Source: Cudoniella acicularis (Eukaryota; Ascomycota; Leotiomycetes; Helotiales; Helotiaceae). Taken from it: a DNA stretch of 60,725 nt. Positions 37,501-47,716 of this stretch are shown one piece after another. The stretch is taken from positions 1 through 60,725 of the forward strand of contig JAAMPI010000138.1 of NCBI GenBank assembly GCA_013054445.1, in the 5' to 3' direction. The position numbers were made by a program, and so were the translations under genes. Numbering within the stretch: position 1 is the first letter of the stretch; the number at the start of each line of letters is the position of its first letter. The notes below the pieces were generated by a model. The model had not been told where the DNA came from and searched no databases. It saw nothing but the letters and a program-made list of their open reading frames with translations.

Positions 37501-37810
37501 CTATAATTTTCTTAATTCTAAATAAGCTAATATATTCTAATAAAGAATTACAGTATTAATTGGAATATAAGATAAGGTCTTATAAGTGAAAAGTATGTCC
37601 AAAACATGAATAGAAACTTATCTTAAATTAAAAATTAAGGTATATCCAAGAGCGCGAAAAGGTATAGTCGCCCTTATCCTAGTTTATCTATTGGTTAAAT
37701 ATATAAGACAATAGTTTTTTCCGAGAAAAAAAGCTTATCTTATATTCCAATTAATACGGTACTAGAATAAAATAACTTTAAATATAGCCAGAAGAGAATA
37801 TATTAAAGAG
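37501..37810. repeat. AT-rich block with 24 bp perfect inverted repeat
   Basis: This strongly AT-rich block carries a perfect 24 bp inverted repeat: GTATTAATTGG... at 37553-37576 and its reverse complement at 37734-37757, with a 157 bp spacer. Some similarity may continue outside the arms. No open frame is present. It could be a degraded transposon, a small MITE, or remains of RIP-mutated DNA. It stands at the edge of the pseudogene block. Confidence 0.65.
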
Positions 37811-38037
37811 GTGAATAAAGCTTATAATATTATTAGCTGCACTGCAGCGTTTGATCAAACATGGGAGCTATGCCCGATAGATGCGACTCAGGGCGGACGT
37901 CCTCAGCCTCAATACGAACGCGAAATCAGTCACGTGTGACTTGTTAAGGGTAGCTGTTCTTGTACAATTTTTTGAGCTCTCCTATCTCACACAATTTCTT
38001 AAAATATCCGCTAATTTGCATCACAGCTGCTTTCAAG

Positions 38038-40476
38038 ATGTTGCCAGAGAACTTACTCGCTGATATTCAGCCTCCGATCTGCGTGATTCTAAGTCGCGAG
38101 GCCTTTGATGGCTTGGATGACGAAGATCACATGTACGCCCACTTCATGTGCAGAGCTACTTTTCTTAGGAAGAGGATCGTTTTACGGTAGACATCTGCGG
38201 AGGCCGAAAGTATTTACAACTTGCTAATTGACCTCTACAAATCTGTAGGCGGCGATTGGGCAAAGCTGATTTCCTCTCAAGTAGCTAGTAGAACTGATCT
38301 CGACTTGGTCTTGGACTTTGCTGCAAGGTTCTTTGCCAATTTGGGTAATTATCGGGTATGCTAAATAAAAGCTGATTCTATCGACTAATCTGCTAACGTG
38401 AGTGATTCTGTCTAGTCTCAAGGTGATACCAAGTTCATCCCTAGAATTGAAAGGGATTCCTTCGAACAGCTATCTCAATACACTCACAGTACTCACTCAC
38501 AGTACTCACTCACAGTACTCACTCACAGGACTCACTCAAAGTTCCTCGAAGTGGCTGAGAAACTCTACGCTACTGTGCCAAATCGACTTGGATATCCTGA
38601 CGACGACGATGCCGCAAGCGGATACTATCCAGGCTCGGCCACAATCACAAAAGAGCTATCAATAACTCAACACGCGATGCAAGACCACAACATGCTGCCT
38701 GAGAATACAAGAGTGTTGAAAGATTTGGTTCCTACCGATACTGCGTCTCCAGCTGAACAATATATCCTGTTGGTAGCCTCATCGCTCATACCATCCCCCA
38801 GTCCAAGCTCCGACGAGATAAGTCTCGATCTACCTGGGAACCCGAGACTCAAGATTCAACGAGGGGACTACAGTCCTGCTTTTGGAGCTGTAATTGATAA
38901 GCTGGAATCGGCTAAAACCCACACAGAGGAGCCTCTGCGAAATGAAATGATCTGTCAACTAATCGAAGCATTTTCCTCAGGTAATCATTTCAAGTTCAAG
39001 GAGGCACAAAAGGACCTAGTGAGGGGTGTCAATCCGAATGTTGAGGTCATCATTGGCATTATCGAGACATACCAAGACCCACACGGCATCCGGGGAGAGT
39101 GGGAAGGGATCGTAGCTGTGGTGAACAAGCCGCAAAGCTAGAAATTCTCAGCACTGGTAGAAAATTCATCACGCTTCATCACACAGCTTCCTTGGAATGG
39201 TACGAATGTCGGCCTTCCCAACAATCAGAAAAGTGCTTTCGAACCCGTCAATTTCAGAAAACCTGACTTCACGAGCTTGGATAGTGAGTGCCTTGCTACT
39301 ATCTCCTTTCTCATCATGCTAAGTAAGATCAGCAATAGGTTTTGTGAAGTCAGAGAGTCCTGCGGGCATCAACTTTCCAAATGTGGGTTCAATCGGAGTG
39401 CTCTACATGCTAGGGGAAACCGATCCAAATAGTTTGAAGATATCTGCCAAGAATTGGGCAGCAAGAACCTCGAATTTGGCAACGTGAACAATGCCAGCCC
39501 AATCGATGACGAAATCCCTTTCATTCAACCTTAAGAAGTGTCCTTTATATGAAAACTGAGGGAACGTGCTTTCGAAGTGAGAGTGGCATGCCACGAGCTC
39601 TTAGGACGTGGATCGGGTCAGCTTTTCATTGAGTCAGAGCCTGGTGTTTATAACTTCGATATCAATGACCCGCCATTGAACCCAGTGACACATGGGCCGA
39701 TATCGAACTGGTATAGACCCGACCGGACATGGAGTAGTGTATTCAGGAGTCATGCCAACGCTATTGAGGAGTGTCGTGCTGATGGAGTTGTATTGATCTT
39801 GTTGACCCACGAACTCGTTCTCGAGATATTCGGCTATACCGATATATCCAACAATACAGCTGAGGACAGTAAGTATCTTGGACTTAATACCCTGCAACCG
39901 ACTCACCGCTTCTAGTAATGTATGCTGGGTGGCTATATTTCGTCTATGGTGCTGTGAAGGGCTTGATAAGCTGGAATCCAAAGACTCGTGTAAGCATTCT
40001 TAAGCCACTTCTTCTGATGCAGCTCTGACCCAAACACGACAATCAGAAATGGGGCAAATAGCATCGCCACATGAGTCCCAATGAACAAAAATGTCCTTGT
40101 ACTAATTCTTCCAGGGCCAATACGCATTGATCCTCTGTATGATGAAAGCTGATGCGTCCTTCTTCGAGATTGAGAGAATCAGCGACAATCTGGCAATTGT
40201 CATGATCGAGCGAAGATTTTGACTCATGCTCTACTAGCTATCGCAGATTTTATGTTGCATCTCTAAGTTTACAAGTCAACTGCGAATGTAGAGGAAGGCG
40301 TACAGTATTTCGATCAATTCAGCAACGTTAACGAGGTTTTCGAGGGTTATCGAGATATTGTTCTTCGGAAAGTGCCTGCAAGAATACAATACGTATAGCC
40401 GAATACTTTCCTTGAGAGTGGACAGATTCGATTTCAGGAATATCCTACCACGAAAGAGGGGCTGATACAGAGCTAG
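38038..40476 (+). pseudogene. Dipeptidyl peptidase III (M49) relic
   Basis: A full-length but broken copy of a zinc-dependent dipeptidyl peptidase III. Homology runs colinearly from the N-terminus (MYAHFMCRATFLRKRIVLR) through NRLGYPDDD, IIGIIETYQDPHGIRGEWEG, LPW and GINFPN, the metal site, EECRAD, and the C-terminal KEGLIQS. Lesions are in-frame stops at 38188-38190 (where a Gln is expected), 39139-39141, 39532-39534 and 39550-39552, with several more after 40190. Even the protein between stops is inactive-looking: the zinc motif HELLGH reads HELLGR (Arg codon 39607-39609), and EECRAE reads EECRAD. Plausible introns survive (38357-38415, about 39284-39338, 39390-39439, about 39868-39916, about 39990-40114), so the copy is DNA-derived, not a retrocopy. 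A 13 bp tandem repeat lies in it at 38482-38541. Confidence 0.9.
38482..38541. repeat. Tandem repeat, 13 bp unit
   Basis: About 4.5 copies of ACTCACTCACAGT, three of them nearly identical (38491-38503, 38504-38516, 38517-38529). Three units add 39 nt, so the array keeps reading frame. It lies in a variable part of the peptidase relic, between SQY and KFLEVAEKLYAT. Confidence 0.85.
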
Positions 40477-40623
40477 GCTGAGAGACGAGTCTGATGCTTG
40501 TAAATGGCGTACATGTTACTTTCAAGAACATGTGATATGGGAGCGTGCGACGGCTGAGTACTCTTCGTCATCAAAATTACCATTAATGCTAGGACGAGAA
40601 CGCCTCTTTTGCCAGAGTGTGAG

Positions 40624-41389
40624 CTAACAACATCGGTACCCAACTCGCACCAGTTTTTCCCAATCCTCCTCTGTATCAGTGGGAAGAGTTGCCAGCAAAG
40701 GATCTTTTTGACAAATTTCCTTCGCCTCCTGAAGCGTAAGAACTTTCTGTATTGCATCCTTCCTCTTGCTGTGCTCCGTATCCAATAACAAGACTGATGC
40801 CAGTTTGAACATTGGTCGTGATGCAAGACCTCTCTGAGTCTGTGCCGGGACACGAAATATCGTAATCGCGCTTCTCAGCAACGTTATAGCTTCTGCCGCC
40901 TCGTCACGTTTGACATACAGAAATGCCAGGTGGTGTTGAGTGACACTGACAAGCCTGTGATCAATGCCAAGAATTGACAAGCGTAGAGATAGGTAGCGGC
41001 GTATAAGGTCTTCAGCTTCATCCCAGAACTTATGCTCCATCTTTAACGATCCGTAAGAGAAAAGTGTCACAGCAACAAAGAAATTGGCGCTACCAAAACC
41101 CTCACGATGCGAGAAAGCATGCTTGAACGCCAGTTTCGCTTCTTCAAGCCTCCTAGTTGTATCAGGTTATTTGCCAACGAAGTGTAAGCTCCCTCTAGCA
41201 AATCATCGAATGGAATCTCACTTGCTTGATGAAGCGCGAGTGCTTTTTCGTAGTACATTTGAGCTTCGTCATATTTTCCCTGATCGAATAAGTTGTGTGC
41301 GTAATTCGAATATGAATTGCCCACCTCGGGGTCATCCTTGTCGAGGTATTGTTCTCGGATTGCGAGCGCCTTCATGGCATAATTTTCTG
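40624..41389 (-). pseudogene. TPR-protein C-terminal relic
   Basis: Tetratricopeptide sequence of the kinesin light chain-like type. It begins with MKALAIREQYLDKDDPEVGN and SYSNYAHNLFDQGKYDEAQMYYEKALALHQ, followed by YTSLANNLIQL. At about 41145 the frame changes by one base and continues as EEAKLAFKHAFSHREG, FWDEAEDLIRRYLSLRLSIL and TQHHLAFLYVKRDEAAEAITLLRSA, and ends at 40624. There is no start codon context of its own; the sequence follows in frame from the histidine kinase relic at about 41389. Fungal TPR proteins of this type often form the C-terminal half of NB-ARC or patatin-type nonself recognition proteins, but the N-terminal part is absent here. Confidence 0.75.
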
Positions 41390-43934
41390 CGGCTTCATTG
41401 GCCAACAGCCTCGTGTTCTCTTTCTCCTGCATTTGCAACTCGAGCTCCTGTCCTTCACTTCGGTGATATCCATATTGACGCCAATAACGCCACCGATGAA
41501 CGCTTCGTTAACACGACCACCGTTGTCCTTCTTGCCAAGGACCGGAACGAATCTTGTCCTGTACTACCGATTTTCGATGCAGTGTTCATGGACATCTTCC
41601 ATTGTTTTTCCAGTCAAAATATCCTCAATCGGTCGGAGGGATAGGGGAATGCCTTCTCTCTCACGGTGGGTGGTCTGGAAAAACACATCGTAGACGTTCT
41701 TTCCAATATAGTCTTCCCCCTTTGGCCTGCTACCAGAGCTCTCATCTCCAGAACCGAATTCACTTTCTAAATCCCATATGAAGGCGCCTTCAAGCAATGT
41801 TAAATTGCGGTTTCTATCCACGGAAAATAGCGTGGCCTGAGCATGTGCTATAACGGATAAAAGTTGTTGACGCTGGAGTTTTGTCAGTTCCGCGAAACTG
41901 TTTGAATTCATGGAGTTGATTTGCCGTTCTTCTTGCAGCAAATTGTGATTGAACCGCTTCATGAATATCTGTACATGTTCCAAACCACTTTTCAATAGCT
42001 CCAGTTTGTTTATTCCTCATCGGAAGCGCACGGCTAAGCACCCACCGCCAGTCGCCGTGCTTGCTCAGGCAACGGTACTCAGTCGAATAGGGGTCACCCG
42101 TGGCTAGAGAATGAACCCATCTTCTTCCCATTGCGGCCATATCATCCGGGTGGAATGGCAGTTTCCAACCCATTCCAAGAGAGTCTTCCTCGTTTAAACC
42201 TGTGTAGTCATACCTGGAGGTTTTGTTAATCACGGACTACGTTTTGGTATGAGGTGCTGATAGAGAGCAGTTAAGTTTGCAGTATACTCCTGTTCCAGCA
42301 CGGCTTAGAAATGAACGGAGAGGAAAATATTTCTTTGGGTTGTTTCTAAAGCATATCACAGCGCTGATTTGTTCCTCTAGAGTAGAATGTCAAAAACCTA
42401 CCAAAGAAGCCACTTATTTAACATATCGGGCCCCTCCCTGTTTTGTGTATCAAGTTAGTGAAGGCTGTTAAGAAATGTTTCAAAAATTGGGAAACCGAGC
42501 TCCAAACGTCTGAATATTTAGAGACGTTCTGCTAGATTTCATGCGCCGTACTCGCAAGATAGCCCCCAGGACATGTTCCAAGAGCTCGGCTCTAGGTTAA
42601 CTCAAAATCAAGAGGTAGAATACGTACCTAACAGTCGACACATCAATCTGTGAATGGAAAAGTCTTCGTGCAGCTTTGTTTGGAACAGTCAAGCTTTCAC
42701 CCTTCTACATAGCCAAAATAGGGATTTCGGTATTATCTATTAGTGCATCATTCATCATAATAACCTTTTGTAAACTTGAGGGGGAACTCGAAATGGTGCT
42801 TTTTATTGGAGGGCCCAAAAGTGGAAACGGACTTCCAGACATAGGTGCAGAAGTTGGACTTGTAATGGCAGAAGAATTGCTGCTGCTGCCGTGATTCGAG
42901 CTCTGCCCAGAGCTTATGGATGATGGGCTTGAACGAGTGCTAGATCCAGCGGAGCCCACAGAGTAATGTTTCGGTGCTTTGGGAACCTGTCTAGATTGCC
43001 CTCGAGAGCTCGGAAGGGAAGTTTGACTCGAATCTGTACTGGTGAATGCCAAGGTGAAATATTTCTCGTCGTAGATTTCCCATATAGTGATAATCATTTT
43101 CGCGAAAGTGTGCTTGCCCTTCTCTGCATCTGCACACTTAATACCAGAGGATACGGTAAAACTTTGGGTAATCACAACTTCCACCACGGCATCATGGACG
43201 GTCGAAGTCTTTGTCAGACTTGGCCGCCTACTCAGAGGCTCAGCACGTTCTGCCGTTGGTGTTACATCGCATTCATCATATTCGGAGGATTGATGATATG
43301 TATTGTCTTCCATATGCGACCCTAGCTCTCCTGCGAGGCCATCCAGGAAGGATTCCCACGTAACCCAGACAGGCCTTCCATCTTGAAGCATGTCGATTCC
43401 CAGTTCGTTCAGGGTCTGGCCTCTCAACCTTTCTAGGGGACCATTACCATCGTCGCTTATGGTTTCTTCCACTCCGTCTTCGATACCCAACAGCCTTCCC
43501 ATAGCCACATTAGCCAGTACAGTGGTCTTGTAGGCATTCAATACGATTAGAGGATATGGGGGAGTTTGCATGGCGGATAGCGCGATTTCTGCATGAGATG
43601 GGAATGCAGGAATGCGTAGGTGTAATAGGCTATCTGTTGACGATGATCGCCTCCGTTGGAGTGACTGCCCTCGTTGTTTGAGAAATTCCTGAGATTTGAG
43701 CGCGTCTAGGCCATCAATTTGACCGGGTGGTATATCCAGCGGTGACGCGGGTCACCCATGCTCATTGTCTTCATCCTTGCCGGCTTGGAATCCTCCACCT
43801 GACATGTAATCGTCGTCTATTGGGGGTATATGAAAGCCATTTGGCAGTGTGTCCATGGAGGATGTGCTTGTCATCGCATCAGATATTTTATTGTTGAGAG
43901 GTGCGGGATGGGAGTGGTTCAAGCCGCGGTGCAT
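41390..43934 (-). pseudogene. PAS-domain histidine kinase relic, sensor half only
   Basis: N-terminal sensor region of a fungal hybrid histidine kinase. Recognisable parts are MDTLPNGFHIPPIDDDYMSGG, a first PAS-like region (ALSAMQTPPYPLIVLNAYK; TEIPILAM...LTVPNKAARRLF), a PAS/PAC domain (YDYTGLNEEDSLGMGWKLPF; YRCLSKHGDWRWVLSRALP; KWFGTCTDIHEAV) and a third (QLLSVIAHAQATLFSVDRNR). The linker QEKENTRLLANEAA normally precedes HisKA. Lesions are in-frame stops at 43752-43754, 42705-42707 (Trp expected) and 41564-41566 (Trp expected in NRWYRTRF), frame changes near 41945 and near 41440, and apparent loss of about 100 residues between 42420 and 42213. The HisKA, HATPase and receiver domains are absent: at about 41389 the sequence becomes TPR. 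Confidence 0.85.
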
Positions 43935-45544
43935 CTAAACTTCTGCGTCATATTCGACCGCCAAGACGTAAATGGTTTGAAGCTTCGGTAACTGTCATCA
44001 AGGGAGTAAAAGATTGATCTTGAGTTAGAGAGAAGGCAGCATTCGTTCCAGGACATCTCAGGTGATAGAAGAGAGAAGGGATTGTATGTTTCTAAAAGAA
44101 GCCCAGGAGAGCGCAGAATATTGGTGAGGTTTGGATTCACTCTGCTAGGTGGTATTGGATTTGGGGTGTTGAAGATCAGCTAGGATTGCTATAGGCTGAT
44201 AGCTGTGATTCTAGAACGCAGCTAGACAGCTCCTAGCCCTCTAGGCTGAAAGCAACGCCACCAGGAAAGAAAAAAGAGTTGACGGAAGGCCGTGGCATTG
44301 CAGAGCCTTTAAGAGCGCCGAGATATTGGGGTGAAATACTGAAAAATAACATTAAACAAGAGATAACAGAACTTTGTTGTTGCTGCTGTTGGAAGAAAAG
44401 ACTGATGAAGGAATACTAAGGTCTAGTTCTCTCTACGTTTCTCTACCTCTATGCTGCGTGACAGACTACGGAGGTATGTGCACGGGCTGTCCCAGGACCT
44501 GGAGAAAGAGAAGGCGGAAGTATGTCATTGCGGTGAAAAAAGAACTTGGAAGGAGTTGAAAGATAGTCGCCGCCAGAGACAGCAACAAGCCGACTTGTAA
44601 CCACTCGTGCGAACGCCCATCCGTATTGCCGGCACAAGAATTAAGGGGACAATACCTATATGTTTTCTCTCACCCACCTTGTCCATCTTCATCTACAGCT
44701 CCAACGCTATCTCCCATCTCATAAAGTCGCCCTCCAGGCCACTGACGACAGTGGCGTCTACTCCCGTTTGACAAACAAAAACCTTTTTCTAGCATCGATT
44801 ATTGGTCGTGTCGCGTCGAGAACTTTCGAGGCTCGAGCTGTTGTCATTGCTGGTACGCCGCTACAGTACTGCTACAGGGCTCCTGCTGCTGCTCGTGGCA
44901 GTCGCGCGACTAACCTTTCCCCAAGTGTGGTGTGCTGCCAAAAGATAAGCCCATCCAGTGTCAGTTTGCCTCCCTCTCGTTCGTGCGCGTGCGCGATGTT
45001 GATCGAAAGATTTTCATGTTAGATGCTATTTGGAGAAGTCCTCGAGTCAGCCGTTGTTGCATTCTTGAGATCTGCGGTCCCCTGCCAATCCCGCCCCTGT
45101 CTTATTCAGGGGTTCTGGTGTTACGCGAATCGCCACAAACCGCATCACGAAGAGCTTCATTGCTTGTCACTTACATCCAATTTCCATTTACTTTCTTTAT
45201 ATGGGATAATATTTACGGAAGCATATAAACTGGCCGCTGAAAATTTTCGGCTTATCTGTCATGAAATTAATTCTGTGAAGCATATAGCTTCCCGCCGCCA
45301 CAGAGCGATTGTGTGCTGTCCACCTTCGGCCATCCGTTGTTCAAATGGACAAAGCAATCCCAGGTATTTTCTTTCAGAATTGTACCAAAATTCGTGGCTA
45401 ATTGTTCTGACCGAAGACAAAGTCTCCAAACAACAGATAAAGCAATACAATGACTTTATTAACTACATTTTCGTCAGCCTTGCAAGTGCAGTGTCTGATT
45501 CTCATTGTCACGGAAAAGTGATTTTGCAATCACGGATTTTGACA
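43935..45544. other. Intergenic between two relics
   Basis: Open frames on both strands (such as 44660-45022) are unrecognised. No repeat or RNA gene was identified. Confidence 0.4.
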
Positions 45545-46790
45545 ATGGAACACTTCATCTTGAATACAGAGGACCTTACTTTAATGAACGTCCCTTCCTC
45601 TCGTCCCGAGTCCACAGCCAGACTAACATTTGGTGTAGAATTTGAGTTCTCTCTTGCTACCCTCGAAGACCATGAAAAAGACCCTTCCCCAGACGATCCC
45701 TGATCACCTTTTGGCATCATTGGGACAGACCATTACTGTATGAAGGACGCCGTGTACTTGCACATTTCGAAAACCCTTACAAAAGCAGGTATTATAACAC
45801 AATCTGATAAAGACAAGGAACAGCGTCGAACACCAAGAAACCCAAAAGCCTGGCAAGTCAAGGAAGATCCATCCATCTGTCCCCCAAATAGGATCGACCA
45901 TCCTAGAATTCAGGAAGCATATTATTTCTTGGGTATCGAACTTGTTTCTCCTCCATATTATTACAGCCTCAACGCTCTTGACATAGTGAAAAGGTCCTGT
46001 GAGGTTTTGAGCATCACTTACCGGATAAGCTGCAACGAGAGTTGTGGATTTCACGTTCACGTCGGGAACGGGAAAAAGGGATTTGATATTGACACCGTAA
46101 CTAGATTTTACGCGACAGCTTTCATGTTCGAACCTCAGATCGACCGAATACACCCGTCCCACCGCAATCACAACCTTTACTGCCCAAGATTACGCCAGCA
46201 ATCGCGAGTTGCCTTGCAGGGAGCGCTGGACGGCCCTAGACCTTTCTATACCGGATTAGGAGTCATTCTCAACAAAACAAAAAATCTGAATGACCTTCAT
46301 ACTGCCTTTAGAGGAAGCAGATTGAACTACAACATGCTTAATCTGATTAGTCCCCACTGGGATAAGAAAACAATCGAATTCCGACAGCACGAGTCCACAC
46401 TCGACCCCGAAAGAGTTACCAACTGGATCAGATTCTGCGTTGGACTTCTCGAGTTTGCACACGCGGTCGACGAGAAAAAAACTCCGTGAGTTTCTCTACA
46501 GACATATCGAGGACACTCCGCAAGATTTCACCATCGGTCAAGTGATCATCGCTTTGGGAATGTCTCCTGATCTGGCTGTTTACTGTGAAAATCATGCTCT
46601 TGAGCTATAGTATGAAGAGGAGGAAAAGCGGGAGAAGGAGAAAGAGGAATATGAAAAGGTGAAGGCAAGATTTGCAGATGAGGCTCAGAAGCAGCAAGAG
46701 GAGGCGGTGTGGATAGCGGGGGGCTCGGAGTCTGGGAGTGGTCCCTCATACGGTGCCTCTTTCTCCATCTACCGTGAGCGAGACTACTGA
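45545..46790 (+). pseudogene. Putative amidoligase relic
   Basis: Copy of a fungal protein of the putative amidoligase family (glutamine synthetase/ATP-grasp-like fold; substrate unknown). Motifs are RLTFGVEFEFSLA near the start, GIELVSPPYYY, CGFHVHVGNGKKGFD, LNYNMLNLISPHW and KTIEFRQHESTLDPERVTNW. Then comes a C-terminal part (REFLYRHIEDTPQDFTIGQV) and a charged tail rich in Glu and Lys. The reading frame is interrupted by TGA at 45701-45703, a one-base shift in a run of seven A at 46475-46481, and TAG at 46608-46610. The A-run could be sequence error. The two stops, with homologous or plausible coding sequence on both sides, argue for a pseudogene. It could instead be an expressed gene with an unrecognised intron, but no GT donor fits near 45700. 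Confidence 0.75.
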
Positions 46791-47716
46791 TGAGTCTAAG
46801 TAGGTTTTCCTCCATATTTCCCAATTTCATCTAGACCTTTTCACCCTCTCTGCAAGTTACTCACTTTCCATCAGTATTTGAGCAGTGCTTCAAGAAGGGA
46901 AACGGTCCCGTTGCAAATCATAATTCATCTTCTCATACTACTTTTCTCTTGAATGAATAATTACATAACTTGTGATATCTGGATATATATACTCGGTCCG
47001 GTTTTTCGTGAGGGCCGTGTATATTATTAAAGGCTAGTTGAGGTACTCATAGTAGGACGCAACCCACGAATATCGTAGTACTTGGTGTTTTCGCTTTAAG
47101 AAGCGACCTTTCGTAATATTTCGCTTAATAAAGGTGAGTGATTTTGCTCCTGTGATGTATTCTTAACACTACTTACCCTATATAGGTTGAATATCAAGTA
47201 CAGCCCTCATCGAAAACCCAGCCGAGTATTGATTCTAGAAATATACTTCAACTACTTTCTGCCCTCAATACCAAATATCGCTGTACCATGATATTCCAAA
47301 TTTAGTATTCAAATCAAGAGCTTTCGATTGATTTGAAATATCTCACTGCGCGTGATATATACCGTACTGCTACTATTGTTTCTTTCTCGCGTGTTTCTCG
47401 CTACCCCTCTCGCTTAACGGAAAGGGGTTGTGCTGATTTTCTCTCTCGCATATTGTGCAACCTTCAGCAAACCAAGATCTTCTAAGAAGTAAGGTCTCGT
47501 TAAGAAAGAAATTTTGCCGTCGAATTCTCAAAACAGATATACAGTCTTAGATTGCCAAGACTGTCATGATCCTCGCTGCTAGGTTCCCACTTGGGTCTTT
47601 CCACTGCCAATTAACGATAGCTTCAAAAGCATCCAACGCATCTTCTTCAAAGCCACAAATGAGTAATCTTTCCGATACTTAATTCTAGAGGGAGTATGTA
47701 CAGTGAATCAATTATT
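46791..47716. other. Intergenic
   Basis: This is downstream of the Kre33 gene and the amidoligase relic. A short hairpin (ACCCCT...AGGGGT) occurs at about 47401-47430. No gene was recognised. Confidence 0.4.

Noticed and set aside
38482..38541. Possible CRISPR-like array
   Set aside because: The 13 bp units are contiguous with no spacers, and the host is a fungus; it is a simple tandem repeat.
47401..47430. Hairpin as a small RNA or terminator
   Set aside because: The stem is only six base pairs and has no conserved boxes; it could arise by chance.
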